A stretch of DNA of 64,000 nt from Gemmobacter aquarius (lineage in GTDB: Bacteria > Pseudomonadota > Alphaproteobacteria > Rhodobacterales > Rhodobacteraceae): the NCBI RefSeq assembly GCF_003060865.1, contig NZ_CP028918.1:70001-134000 (forward strand), in the 5' to 3' direction. Within the stretch, counting starts at the first letter, position 1, and every line of letters begins with the position of its first letter. A model generated the notes under the pieces. That model did no database searches. It was not told the DNA's origin and saw only the letters and a list, made by a program, of their open reading frames with translations. Below, one piece after another: positions 33,213-41,897 of this stretch. A program made the translations under genes and the position numbers.

Positions 33213-34259
33213 TTATTCCAGCGGGCCCATCACCGTCTCGGCGGCAACGGCGGCTTGCGTTGCGGCAAGCTCGGGGTCGGAGACCAGACCGTAGGCCGCG
33301 AGCGGGCCATCGGGGCCGGCCATTTCGTCGGACAAGAAGAATTCGATGTATTCCTTGAGTCCCGGGATCACGCCGATATGCTGCTTTTTCACGTAGAAGT
33401 AGAGCGGGCGCGACACGGGGTAGTCGCCCGAAGCGATGCTTTCGGTCGAGGGCACGACGCCCGACATGGTGGCGACGCGCAGCTTGTCGGTGTTGTTCTG
33501 GTAGAACGACAGGCCGAACACGCCGATCGCGGTCGGGTTGGCATCGAGCCGCGCCAGCGTTTCGGTGTAATCGCCGTCGATATCGACCGACACGCCATCG
33601 GTACGCAAGCCGTGGCAGGCCTTCTTGGCGTTGTCGGCCTTTTCCTTGTCATCGGCCCCTTCGGCAGCGGCGAGGAACAGGTCATAGGCACCCGTGTCCT
33701 TGCAGCCCGCTTCCAGAACCTTTACGTCGAAGACTTCGCGCGTGCCGTGCTTCGATCCGGGCACGAAGGCCAGAATGTCTTGCGCCGGAAGGGCGGCGTT
33801 CACATCGGCCCAGCTTTTCGCGGTGTTGGCGGCAAGCGCGCCGTCCTTGGCCACCTGTGCGGCAATCGCGAGATACCAGTCGGACGGGGTAAAGGCGAAT
33901 TCGGCGCCGTCGATCTTGGAGGCGAAGACGATCCCGTCATAGCCGATGCGGACTTCCATGATGTCGGTCACGCCATTGGTCTTGCACAGGTCGATGTCGC
34001 TCTGGCTGATCCGGCTCGACGAGTTGGCGATGTCGATCGTGGTGTCGCCCACGCCTTCGCACAGCTTCTTGCGGCCCGCACCCGAACCGCCCCCTTCAAC
34101 GACCGGCGTCGGGAAGTCGAAGTTCTCGCCGAACGCCTCGGCCACGATGGTGGCATAGGGCAGAACGGTCGAAGACCCAGCAACCTGCACGTTGTCGCGC
34201 GCCTGGGCCGCGCCCGTGGCGGCAAGGATCGCCAAGGCCGAAACGGTGAATTTCATCAT
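33213..34259 (-). CDS. pstS: Phosphate ABC transporter periplasmic binding protein PstS
   Basis: 348 residues from ATG 34259 (MMKFTVSALAILAATGAAQA), preceded on the minus strand by GGAG. An adjacent ATG at 34256 is equally possible. A cleavable Sec signal peptide ends near AQA. The mature protein shows the phosphate-binding pattern VAGSSTVLPYA, GGGSGAGRKKLCEG and ANSSSRISQSD, and GSKHGTREVF. It binds phosphate in the periplasm for PstCAB, but none of pstC, pstA, pstB or phoU is nearby in this window. A four-part Pho-box array just upstream indicates PhoB control. The neighbour upstream is the unrelated sugar operon. Confidence 0.93.
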   Translation of the reverse strand: MMKFTVSALAILAATGAAQARDNVQVAGSSTVLPYATIVAEAFGENFDFPTPVVEGGGSGAGRKKLCEGVGDTTIDIANSSSRISQSDIDLCKTNGVTDIMEVRIGYDGIVFASKIDGAEFAFTPSDWYLAIAAQVAKDGALAANTAKSWADVNAALPAQDILAFVPGSKHGTREVFDVKVLEAGCKDTGAYDLFLAAAEGADDKEKADNAKKACHGLRTDGVSVDIDGDYTETLARLDANPTAIGVFGLSFYQNNTDKLRVATMSGVVPSTESIASGDYPVSRPLYFYVKKQHIGVIPGLKEYIEFFLSDEMAGPDGPLAAYGLVSDPELAATQAAVAAETVMGPLE

Positions 34260-34322
34260 GGGATAGCTCCGGTTTACACCGCGCCCAACGTGACGCGTCA
34301 TCGAAGCGTTTAGCGCCGGCAG

Positions 34323-34362
34323 ATGACGGAAACGTTACGCTTTCATGACAGTTCGATGACAC
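34323..34362 (-). promoter_or_regulatory. Tandem Pho-box array upstream of pstS
   Basis: On the minus strand four 7-mers occur at an exact 11-bp period: GTGTCAT (34362-34356), CTGTCAT (34351-34345), GCGTAAC (34340-34334) and CCGTCAT (34329-34323), each separated by 4 nt. The first two form an almost perfect Pho box (consensus CTGTCAT-N4-CTGTCAT). The array ends 64 nt upstream of the pstS start, fitting PhoB activation under phosphate limitation. Confidence 0.85.
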
Positions 34363-34430
34363 CGCAGCCCGCCCTGATGACCGCTCGCCGGACGGCGCCT
34401 TACCCGACCAGCCTGTTTTTGCCCGGATCG

Positions 34431-35126
34431 TCAGCCAAGTCCGTGCAGCCACGCCATGCGGTCGCCCAGATCGGGCGCCCCGAACGCAAGCGAGCCGAGC
34501 ACGACCGTCTCTGCTCCGGCACCCCGGAGCAAGGGGACGGTCGTGTCGCGGATTCCGCCATCGGCCGCAAGGACGGTGCGCCGCCCCGAGCCTGCGATGA
34601 ACTTGCGCGCCTGACCGAGGCGGGTCGTGGCGGCGGGGTCGAGCCCCTGTCCCTTTACCCCGATCGCCGTGCCGAGCAGCGTCAGAAAGTCGAGCCTGCC
34701 GACCCAAGGCGCAATCCTGTCGACGGGCGTTTCGACGCGCAAGACCATGCCGGATTTGAGACCCGAGGTCTCGATCAGATCCAACGCCTCGGCTGCATTG
34801 CCGTTTTCGGCATGCACGCTGATAAGGTCTGCCCCCGCTTCGGCAAATTGCGCGATTTGCGGCATCAGCACGGCGTCATCGACCATCAGATGCACATGGA
34901 TCGGCAAGTCGGACACATCGCGGATGCGGGCCACGAGGTCGGGAAAGAACAGGAAGGCCGGGGCAAAGATACCATCGGCCACGTCGATATGCAGGACATC
35001 GGCATGGGGCCGGATCCGCGCCATGTCATCGGCAAGGCGGACCAGATCGGCCGACCAGACCGAAAATTCGGCGATCAGCCGGTTTGCGGGCAAATGGTCC
35101 ATCCAGTCGGCATTCGGGCGGGGCAT
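34431..35126 (-). CDS. Ribulose-phosphate 3-epimerase family protein (Rpe/AlsE-like)
   Basis: 231 residues of the Rpe TIM-barrel family, last gene of the sugar operon. Metal-binding and catalytic motifs are visible: ADVLHIDVADGIFAP (His/Asp pair), IHVHLMVDD and LAADGGIRD near the C-terminus. The serine of a standard Rpe N-terminus (PSIL-AD) is replaced by AEFSVWSADL. Members of this kind in sugar operons often act on D-allulose 6-phosphate or another ketose phosphate rather than on ribulose 5-phosphate, and its place in a catabolic cluster favours such a role. It starts 3 nt after the upstream hydrolase stop, so translation is probably coupled. Confidence 0.83.
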   Translation of the reverse strand: MPRPNADWMDHLPANRLIAEFSVWSADLVRLADDMARIRPHADVLHIDVADGIFAPAFLFFPDLVARIRDVSDLPIHVHLMVDDAVLMPQIAQFAEAGADLISVHAENGNAAEALDLIETSGLKSGMVLRVETPVDRIAPWVGRLDFLTLLGTAIGVKGQGLDPAATTRLGQARKFIAGSGRRTVLAADGGIRDTTVPLLRGAGAETVVLGSLAFGAPDLGDRMAWLHGLG

Positions 35127-35129
35127 AGA

Positions 35130-35930
35130 TCAGATCCTTTCGAGAAAATCGGTCATGGCAGCGTGAAGGGCTGCGATATGGGCGGACTTGTCGTCGCCCT
35201 TGGGCGGAAGCGTGATGTGTCGCGCGCCGGGGATGAGGGCGGCGAGGTGCTGCGACAGGTCCAGAGGGTGGATCGCGTCCTTACCGCAGCCCATGACAAC
35301 CACAGGCAGGTCAAGCGCGCCAAGGTCTGCCGTGCTGACCCCCGGCCCGTCGCGCGAGATGGCGTTGAGCAGGATTGCCGTGCGCGACACCGGATCGCGG
35401 GCGAAGAAACCGGTAAGCGAGGACAGGTTATCGGGCGAAGTGGCGGCCAGATGCGCCGCGGTGTCCGATTGCAAAAAAGCCTCGCGCGCTTCGGCCACGG
35501 GCAGACGCATCAGGGCGATACCCACTTCGGCATTCGGGGCCATGTTCGGCGGGGCGGGGTCGGTCAGCCATGCGGGGCGCACAAGCACCAAGGCCGCGAC
35601 AAGCTCGGGCCGCAAGACGGCAAGACGCAGGGCAATGGCGGCCCCCATCGAAATACCGCCAATCACGACGGGGCGGCCAAGGCCAGCGGCCAGTGCCGCC
35701 ACGTCGTCTGCGAACTTGGCGATGCTTGGCTGGGGGTCGAAGTCGGATGCGCCATGGCCGCGACATTCCAGCGTCAACCGCCGGAAGCGCGGGTCTCGGG
35801 GGAAGGCTTCCGCCGTCTGGCGGGCATCGCCGCAAAGCCCGTGCTGGAAGATGACGGGCAGGCCATTGCCCCCCGCGTCATGGACCGCAAGCCGGAAACC
35901 ATCGGCGAAAAGGAAGCGGTCAGTCTGCAT
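35130..35930 (-). CDS. Alpha/beta-hydrolase
   Basis: 266 residues from ATG 35930 (MQTDRFLFADGFRLAVHDAGG); longer in-frame starts would run through the upstream gene. It has the alpha/beta-hydrolase fold with oxyanion region VIFQHGLCGDARQT, nucleophile elbow GGISMGAAIALR (Ser in GxSxG), acid in VVMGCGKDAIHPL and histidine in DDKSAHIAAL. Similar proteins include 3-oxoadipate enol-lactonases and other ester or lactone hydrolases. In this operon, lactone or ester hydrolysis of a sugar intermediate is possible but not shown. Its start overlaps the upstream isomerase gene by 11 nt, indicating translational coupling. Confidence 0.8.
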   Translation of the reverse strand: MQTDRFLFADGFRLAVHDAGGNGLPVIFQHGLCGDARQTAEAFPRDPRFRRLTLECRGHGASDFDPQPSIAKFADDVAALAAGLGRPVVIGGISMGAAIALRLAVLRPELVAALVLVRPAWLTDPAPPNMAPNAEVGIALMRLPVAEAREAFLQSDTAAHLAATSPDNLSSLTGFFARDPVSRTAILLNAISRDGPGVSTADLGALDLPVVVMGCGKDAIHPLDLSQHLAALIPGARHITLPPKGDDKSAHIAALHAAMTDFLERI

Positions 35931-36744
35931 CGCAATCCCGCAGGAACGCCGCCACGCCGGCGGCTTCCCCTGCCGCCAGCCCGTGTGTGACAAGGTCGCC
36001 GTCAAAGCCCGCCCGCCGCAGGCTGCGGATGAAATGGGGGAAATCGACCACGCCCTGACCCGCCGTCGCAAAGCTGCCGTCGGGATGGCGGTCCTTGGCA
36101 TGTGCCATTGCAATGCGGTCGGCCAAAAGATCGACCGCGCGGGCGATGATGTCGTATCGCGCGATATCGCTGGCCGTTTCGAACAGGTTGGCGGGGTCGA
36201 GCACGATGCAAAGGGCGGGGCTTTGCAGCGTGTCGAGCAAAAGCCGTGCCTTGGCGGGGCCGTCGACCACGTTGGCGAGTTCGGGTTCGATGCCCAGTTT
36301 CACCCCCCGCGCCTCGGCAAGCGCGCAGGCCTTGGCGACTTCGTCGAGCATGTCGTGCCATGCCTCGGGTGATGCGTTGTCGGGATGGTGCGCCCATTGG
36401 TCGACCGGATCGCGCGTGCCGGTGCAAAGCGTGACCATTCCGGTTCCCATCGCACCTGCGGCGTCTATCAGCACCGACAGTCGCCGAAGGCCTGCCGCCC
36501 TGTGCGCGGGGTCGGGGTGGGCCATGTTGTAGGTGCCGGAGACGGCAGCCAAGGCAACGCCCGTGTGATCTGCGGCCGCCCGTATCGCGGCGCTTTGTGC
36601 AGGGCTGATCGCGTCGGGCATGGCAGGAAGCCCCGCACAGGCCATGTTCCATTGCACAGCCCCGTAGCCCGCATCCCGCGCCGCCGACAGGACGGTGACA
36701 GGGTCGGAACCGGCGAAGGTCTTGGCAAAAATTCCCAGACGCAT
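35920..36744 (-). CDS. Sugar phosphate isomerase/epimerase (xylose-isomerase-like TIM barrel)
   Basis: 274 residues from ATG 36744, sharing one base with the stop of the upstream dehydrogenase gene. It belongs to the AP-endonuclease-2/IolE superfamily. It opens LGIFAKTFAGSDPVTVLSAARDAGYGAVQWN and has metal-ligand regions KLGIEPELANVV (Glu), CIVLDPANLFE (Asp), MAHAKDRHPDG (His) and a C-terminal VTHGL in place of the usual Glu/His strand. Family members isomerise or epimerise sugars and inositol intermediates or act as dehydratases. Pairing with a Gfo/Idh/MocA dehydrogenase is common in polyol and keto-sugar pathways. The exact reaction is unknown. Confidence 0.82.
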   Translation of the reverse strand: MRLGIFAKTFAGSDPVTVLSAARDAGYGAVQWNMACAGLPAMPDAISPAQSAAIRAAADHTGVALAAVSGTYNMAHPDPAHRAAGLRRLSVLIDAAGAMGTGMVTLCTGTRDPVDQWAHHPDNASPEAWHDMLDEVAKACALAEARGVKLGIEPELANVVDGPAKARLLLDTLQSPALCIVLDPANLFETASDIARYDIIARAVDLLADRIAMAHAKDRHPDGSFATAGQGVVDFPHFIRSLRRAGFDGDLVTHGLAAGEAAGVAAFLRDCDAD

Positions 36745-37820
36745 CACACCTGACCTGCGGCTTCGTCGATGCGGACGGGTCGCTTCATACGCACCGATTG
36801 TGCGATTGCCACCATGGCGCGGACCGAGGCGATACCGTCTTCCAGATCGGCCCCGGCCATTGGCGCCCCGCGCAAGACGACATCGGCAAAGCCTTCCAAC
36901 TGGCGGCGGTAAAAATGTCCGTCGGCCCCAAGAACGCGGCGGCTGGCGCCTTCGGCATCGTGGAAAATGTCGACCTCGGAGGATTTGTAATACCACGGGT
37001 TATAGGTCTTGCCGATCACGCTGCCGTTCGCGCCATAGATCTGGAAGCCTTCGTGCCAGTCCATCCGCACGGCAACGGTCAGGTCCAGATGGCCGAGCGT
37101 GCCGTTTTCGAACTCGACATCGACGAACCAGCAGCGCATCCCGCCACGGTTCAGCAAACGCGCATCGACCGCCGTGATCGGCCCCGCGAAATAGCGGGCG
37201 GTGTCGACAAGGTGGCTGCCATGGGCAAGCATGTAGTAGCGGTCAAGATCGGCCTTGGGGTCGCCCGCGGGTTTGCGGGCGTTCTTGCTGGTGACCATCA
37301 GCGGCTGGACCGCATCGGTCATCGGGTAGCGGTGCGTGCTGTCGCAATACCACGCCTTGAGCGCCACAAGATCACCCATGCCATCGTCGATATAGGCCTT
37401 TGCGGCCTGCAACCCCGCATCGAACCGCTTCATATGCCCGACCTGCAAGACGCAGCCCGAAGCCGCCGCCACAGCACGCAGGCTCTCGGCCTCTTCGACC
37501 GAGGTGGCGAGCGGCTTTTCGCACAGCACATGCTTGCCGGCTTCGAGCGCGCGCTTGGCGGCAGGAACGTGGAAGGCGTCCGAGGTGGCGATGATCACCG
37601 CCTCGAGGTCGGGATCGGCGAGCATGGCATCGTAATCGGCGAACTGTTTTTCGGGGGAATGGGTCGCGGCCATGCGTTCGCGCAGGTCATCGGCCACATC
37701 GCAGATTGCGTAAAGCGTGCCGTTCCTCGCCTTGGTGCAGCTTTCGAAATGCGCGGCTTGCGCGATGGGGCCGCAGCCGAGGACGCCGACACGCAGCAGG
37801 CGGTTGTCTTTCTTGGGCAT
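36744..37820 (-). CDS. Gfo/Idh/MocA-family NAD(P)-dependent oxidoreductase
   Basis: 358 residues. The N-terminal Rossmann fold has RVGVLGCGPIAQAAHFESC (about 11-29) and the conserved catalytic-domain entry EKPLATSVEEAESL (EKP lysine). The C-terminal half shows the alpha/beta sheet domain with LAHGSHLVDTARYFAG, containing the family D/H pair. It oxidises or reduces a cyclic or linear sugar, inositol or amino sugar at one carbon with NAD(P). It starts right after the GatZ-like gene stop and overlaps the following isomerase gene by one base, so it is firmly in the operon. Confidence 0.87.
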   Translation of the reverse strand: MPKKDNRLLRVGVLGCGPIAQAAHFESCTKARNGTLYAICDVADDLRERMAATHSPEKQFADYDAMLADPDLEAVIIATSDAFHVPAAKRALEAGKHVLCEKPLATSVEEAESLRAVAAASGCVLQVGHMKRFDAGLQAAKAYIDDGMGDLVALKAWYCDSTHRYPMTDAVQPLMVTSKNARKPAGDPKADLDRYYMLAHGSHLVDTARYFAGPITAVDARLLNRGGMRCWFVDVEFENGTLGHLDLTVAVRMDWHEGFQIYGANGSVIGKTYNPWYYKSSEVDIFHDAEGASRRVLGADGHFYRRQLEGFADVVLRGAPMAGADLEDGIASVRAMVAIAQSVRMKRPVRIDEAAGQV

Positions 37821-39041
37821 TCAGTCCTCGCAGGCTTGGCGGTAGCGGCGCACGACGGCGCCGACCATGGTGTCGATGATGGTTTCGGGCAGGGTGGCGG
37901 GGTCGCTGGACCTGACCATGCCGCCGGTGACTTGCGCGACGAGGCCGGGTTCGGGGGTCGCAGCGCGGAGTCTGTCGTAAAGAGCGGTGACGGCGGATTG
38001 CACATGGGGGCGGGGCCAGTAGTAGCGAACGCGATCCGACAGGCCGTAGAGCATCATCGCCGCTTCGCGATCATCTGCGGCGACATAGGCGCGCCAATCG
38101 GACGGGTCGTTGTGCATGGTCTGGCGGAGCGTGGTTTCGACATTCGAGGGAAGGCCCAACATGCGTCCAAGGGCTTCCATCGCAAAGACCGCCTGACGAA
38201 AGGCAAAGGTAAGTTCGGGACCGACCTTGAGGATGGGAAAATGGCCCCGGACGAGGGCTGCGAGCGATTGCGCGGATTGGTAGTCGGTCGAGTGCGCCTC
38301 GTATAGCGGGCCGTTTAGCGCGGGGGCGGCGGCGCAGAGGGTTGCGGCGGCGGCGGGGGCGAATGGGTAGATGCGGTCATTCCCGAAATCGACACCGGGT
38401 TGCACGACGATGGCGAGGATGCGGTCGAAGGGGAGGCCGCGGTCGGCAAAGGCCATGCGGTGCAGGGCAAGGGTGCGGGTGACGGCTTCGGGGGTGGTTA
38501 TCCCGAGCGCGTCGAGAGGGGCGACCTCACCGCCCGGTACGGGGACTTCGGTGCCGATGACGTAATGCGGGCGGTGGGGTTCGGCAACGGCTGCCAGATC
38601 GGCGGCACGGGCGGCCATGGTTTCTTCGGTCAGCGTTTCGCCGCCGCAAGCCATGGATGCGTCGAGATGTATCTTGGTGAAGCCTGCGCCGGAGTAGGCG
38701 GCGACCATCTCGCGGGCGTTGGCCATGGCTTCGGGCGCAGGCAGGTGTTTCCACGGGTTCGGGCCGAGGTGGTCGCCGCCGAGGATGATGCGGGCGGGGT
38801 CAATGCCTTGGGCGCGGGCGATTGCATGGACGAAATCGCGGAAGGTGGCCGGGGTCATGCCGGTGTAGCCGCCGTGCTGGTTCACCTGATTGCAGGTCGC
38901 CTCGATCAGGATCGGCGCGCTGTCGTCGCGGTAGCAGCGTAAGATCGCGGCCAGCGTTTCGGGATGTGCCGTGCACCACGAGGGAAGGCCGACGTGCCGC
39001 CCGCCCCGGTTTTCGGCAATGATACGGTCAATTCCTGTCAT
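37821..39041 (-). CDS. GatZ/KbaZ-family protein, possible D-tagatose-6-phosphate 4-epimerase
   Basis: 406 residues from ATG 39041, overlapping the kinase stop in an ATGA. The family hallmarks are IEATCNQVNQHGGYTGMTP (about 47-65), ILGGDHLGPNPWK (84-96), HLDASMACGG (about 124-133) and EAHSTDYQS. GatZ and KbaZ are known as the non-catalytic partner of the GatY/KbaY class II aldolase, but no GatY/KbaY gene is present. Solo family members in Agrobacterium galactitol catabolism have been described as tagatose-6-phosphate 4-epimerases, which would convert tagatose 6-phosphate to fructose 6-phosphate. I favour that role here, next to a PfkB kinase and sugar importer. Confidence 0.82.
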   Translation of the reverse strand: MTGIDRIIAENRGGRHVGLPSWCTAHPETLAAILRCYRDDSAPILIEATCNQVNQHGGYTGMTPATFRDFVHAIARAQGIDPARIILGGDHLGPNPWKHLPAPEAMANAREMVAAYSGAGFTKIHLDASMACGGETLTEETMAARAADLAAVAEPHRPHYVIGTEVPVPGGEVAPLDALGITTPEAVTRTLALHRMAFADRGLPFDRILAIVVQPGVDFGNDRIYPFAPAAAATLCAAAPALNGPLYEAHSTDYQSAQSLAALVRGHFPILKVGPELTFAFRQAVFAMEALGRMLGLPSNVETTLRQTMHNDPSDWRAYVAADDREAAMMLYGLSDRVRYYWPRPHVQSAVTALYDRLRAATPEPGLVAQVTGGMVRSSDPATLPETIIDTMVGAVVRRYRQACED

Positions 39042-39979
39042 GCGCCCGCCAACGCCGCTTCGATTGTGGACAAGGTGGCGTTGCCTTCCATCGGGCCAAG
39101 GGCCGAGACGGCAAGCGCCCCTGCTGCAACGCCTCGGGCGAGGGCATCGGGCGCGGCCATACCTGCGGCAAGCAAAGTCACGACCGTGCCGCAAAAACAG
39201 TCTCCCGCGCCGGTCGGGTCTATCACGGTGACGCGGGCTGCGGGCAGGCCGGTGATCGTGCCGCCTGATTTCAGCACTGCGCCCTTGTCGCCGCGCTTCA
39301 GGGCGATGTGGCGGGCCGACAGGCTGGCAGACCAGTCGGCAAAGGTGGTGTCGGGCCAAAGCAGGGCTGCATCGGCGTCCGAGGGCAGGACATAATCCGA
39401 CAGCGCGATCAAGGCGCGGACGGTTTGCAGATAGCCCGCGTCGGACACAAGCTCGGTGCGGATGTTGGGGTCGATGGAGAGGGATACTCCGGCACCATGC
39501 AGCGCGGTGCAAACGTCGAACACCGCCGCCCGCATGGCGGGGTCGCCAAGGGCAGAGCCCGACACGTGCAGCACCTGACAGCCCGCCGAAAGGAAGCCGC
39601 GCACGGCCTCGTCCCCCTTGGGGAAATGGGCGGCGGCGGAATGGGCCATGTTGAACACGAAATCGCGGCTACCGTCGGAGTTGTAGCTGACATGGGCCGA
39701 ACCCGTCGGCACCCCCGCCACGCGACGGATCAGGCTGGCGGAAACCCCGTCGCCCACCAGCCGGTCGAATATCACCGTGCCGAAGGCATCGGTTCCCACC
39801 GCTCCGGCAAACACTGCCCGTGCTCCGCAGCGGGCGGCCTGGTCGATGAATATGCCGGGCGCGCCGCTAGGAAAGGGGCCGCGATAAGCGGCGGGCACAA
39901 GGTTGCGCCCGTCCTTTTGCTCGCAGACGAATTCCACCAGCAGTTCGCCCAAGGATCCGATGACCGGACCTGACGGCAT
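39038..39979 (-). CDS. PfkB-family carbohydrate kinase
   Basis: 313 residues. N-terminal glycine motif GSLGELLVEFV (8-18) and substrate strand PGGxx-like PFPSGAPGIFIDQAARCGA are followed by the C-terminal PfkB signature IDPTGAGDCFCG (253-264), where D260 is the catalytic base. It phosphorylates a sugar with ATP in the cytoplasm. Its position between the ABC importer ATPase and the GatZ-like gene suggests a ketohexose such as D-tagatose or fructose, giving the 6-phosphate. Only 4 nt separate it from the ATPase gene and it overlaps the next by 4 nt. Confidence 0.88.
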   Translation of the reverse strand: MPSGPVIGSLGELLVEFVCEQKDGRNLVPAAYRGPFPSGAPGIFIDQAARCGARAVFAGAVGTDAFGTVIFDRLVGDGVSASLIRRVAGVPTGSAHVSYNSDGSRDFVFNMAHSAAAHFPKGDEAVRGFLSAGCQVLHVSGSALGDPAMRAAVFDVCTALHGAGVSLSIDPNIRTELVSDAGYLQTVRALIALSDYVLPSDADAALLWPDTTFADWSASLSARHIALKRGDKGAVLKSGGTITGLPAARVTVIDPTGAGDCFCGTVVTLLAAGMAAPDALARGVAAGALAVSALGPMEGNATLSTIEAALAGA

Positions 39980-39983
39980 GGGA

Positions 39984-40730
39984 TCAGCCCCCCACCATCA
40001 GCTTGACCACCTCGTCATGCGTGGTATCGGCGATGCGGCGTTCGCCCGCCATGACGCCACGCCGCAAGACGACGATCCGGTCGGACACGGCGAAGATGTC
40101 TTGCAGGTTGTGGCTGATGAATATCACGCCGCGCCCTTGGGCCTTGAGCTGGTGGATCAGGCTGATGACCTTGCGCTGTTCGGGCACGCCAAGGGCGGCG
40201 GTCGGTTCGTCCATGATCAGGATCTGCGCGTTCCAGTAGACCGCGCGCCCGATGGCCACCGCCTGCCGCTGCCCGCCGGAAAAGTTCGACACCGGCGCGT
40301 CGAGGCGGTTCACGTGGAAGTCGAGCAGCGCCATGGTTGATTTCGCAGCTTCGGCCATCTTCTTGCGGTCGAGCACCGGCAGGAAGCCGAAGGCTTTACG
40401 CATCGGCTCGCGGCCAAGGAAGATGTTGGCGCCGATGGTGAGGTTATCGGCAAGGGCGAGGTCCTGATAGATCGTCTCGATCCCGCTTTCGCGGGCTTCC
40501 TGTGGTGACGAGAACGACACTTCCTTGCCCTTGAGCATGACCTGACCGGCGGAGGGGCGATAGACGCCCGAGATCGCCTTGATCAGCGTGGTCTTGCCTG
40601 CGCCGTTGTCACCGGCAAGTGCCACCACTTCGCCGGGGTTCACGTGCATCGTCAGGTCATTCAGCGCCTGCACGGGGCCGAAGTTCTTGGACAGGTTGCG
40701 GACTTCCAGAAGCGGGGTCACGTTATTCAC
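39984..40730 (-). CDS. Sugar ABC importer ATP-binding protein (FrcA-type, single domain)
   Basis: 248 residues with one ATPase domain: Walker A GDNGAGKTT (40-48), Q-loop SFSSPQEARESGIETIYQDLAL, signature NFSGGQRQAVAIGRA, Walker B ILIMDEPTAALGV and the switch histidine in VIFISHN. In the ribose/CUT2 class, most ATPases (RbsA) have two fused domains. A single-domain subunit is the FrcA pattern of the rhizobial fructose importer. It overlaps the permease gene by 8 nt. Confidence 0.9.
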   Translation of the reverse strand: MNNVTPLLEVRNLSKNFGPVQALNDLTMHVNPGEVVALAGDNGAGKTTLIKAISGVYRPSAGQVMLKGKEVSFSSPQEARESGIETIYQDLALADNLTIGANIFLGREPMRKAFGFLPVLDRKKMAEAAKSTMALLDFHVNRLDAPVSNFSGGQRQAVAIGRAVYWNAQILIMDEPTAALGVPEQRKVISLIHQLKAQGRGVIFISHNLQDIFAVSDRIVVLRRGVMAGERRIADTTHDEVVKLMVGG

Positions 40731-41781
40731 TTTGGCGTCCCCCCGAGATGCGGCGCTGGGCTTGGTCGATCAGAACCGAGATGATGATGACGACGCCGAC
40801 CGAGATGAATTGCCAGAACGGTTCGACGTTTATGAACACCAGCCCGTATTGGATCACGGCGATCACGAAGGCCCCCGCGACGGTGCCAAGGATGGTGCCC
40901 GACCCGCCGAACAGGCTGGCCCCGCCGATCACCACGGCAGCGACCGAGTCGAGCAGCAGCGGCTCACCCGCCTGTGCCGCGCCTGCGGTGAAGCGGGCGG
41001 CGTAAAGCACTCCGGCCAAGCCCGCGCAGATGCCTGACAGGATATAAAGCCGCAAAAGGTGGCTTTTGATGTCGATGCCGGCGCGGCGGGCGGCCTGTTC
41101 GTTGGCGCCGATGGCGTAGTTGTGCTGGCCGAAGCGGGTTTGCGACAGGATGTAATGCATGATCAGGACGAAGATCGCCGTGATGATGATGATCCACGGA
41201 ATGCCGAAGATGCGGCCGTTACCCATCATGGCGAAGAACTCGTTCTTGACCGGAACGGTCGTGCCGCCAGCAAGCAGGAATGCCACGCCCCGCGCCACGC
41301 CGAACATGCCGAGCGTGCCGATAAACGGCGGAACCCGCAGGCGCGAGACAAGGAGGCCGTTGACGAAACCGGGGATCATGGCGACGCCGATGGCGACGAC
41401 CGTGCCGAACAGGACGGCCATGGGTGCCCCCATCGAAGGGGCGGCCCAGTTGATTACATGCGCGGCGACCACGGCCGCAAGCCCCATGATGAAGCCCATC
41501 GACAGGTCGATCCCGCCCGAGATGATGACAAAGGTCTGCCCCGTCGCCAGCAGCAGGGGCGCCACCGCGAAAATTGCGATCGAGGTGATGTTGTATGGGT
41601 TGAAGATGAAGCTGCCGCCAAAGGAGGCGCGGCTCCACGCCTCGAACCCGACGATCAGCGCGGCCAGAAACAGCCACGCCCGCAAGTCGGCGATGCGCTG
41701 GATCACGGTGCGGGATTTGTCGGCATGGTCTGCGGGTGGCGAGACATGCCCGCTGCTGGCTGGCGGCCCTTGGGTCGTCAT
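40723..41781 (-). CDS. Sugar ABC importer permease (RbsC/FrcC family)
   Basis: 352 residues from ATG 41781; a TTG start at 41811 is possible but less likely. About ten hydrophobic segments are visible. The family-specific core includes LLATGQTFVIISGGIDLSMGF (the ISGGIDLS motif of CUT2 permeases), VNGLLVSRLRVPPFIGTLGMFGVARG and GANEQAARRAGID, the coupling loop contacting the ATPase. It forms the inner-membrane channel for the upstream binding protein. A stable hairpin precedes it in the transcript. Confidence 0.9.
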   Translation of the reverse strand: MTTQGPPASSGHVSPPADHADKSRTVIQRIADLRAWLFLAALIVGFEAWSRASFGGSFIFNPYNITSIAIFAVAPLLLATGQTFVIISGGIDLSMGFIMGLAAVVAAHVINWAAPSMGAPMAVLFGTVVAIGVAMIPGFVNGLLVSRLRVPPFIGTLGMFGVARGVAFLLAGGTTVPVKNEFFAMMGNGRIFGIPWIIIITAIFVLIMHYILSQTRFGQHNYAIGANEQAARRAGIDIKSHLLRLYILSGICAGLAGVLYAARFTAGAAQAGEPLLLDSVAAVVIGGASLFGGSGTILGTVAGAFVIAVIQYGLVFINVEPFWQFISVGVVIIISVLIDQAQRRISGGRQSE

Positions 41782-41866
41782 GAGGAAGCTTCCTGTCGGC
41801 TGGGATGGCAAACCCCGGTGTCATGGCGCAGGGCCGGGCACCGGGGCGCTGGTCTTGGGAGCAAAT

Positions 41867-41889
41867 GCCCCTGCCGGTCAGGCAGGGGC
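41867..41889 (-). promoter_or_regulatory. Intercistronic hairpin after the sugar-binding-protein gene
   Basis: A perfect 9-bp stem gcccctgcc (41867-41875) / ggcaggggc (41881-41889) with a 5-nt loop, 9 nt after the binding-protein stop on the minus strand. Such elements commonly protect or partly terminate the message, so that the binding protein is made in excess over the membrane components. Confidence 0.7.
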
Positions 41890-41897
41890 GTGATGGA

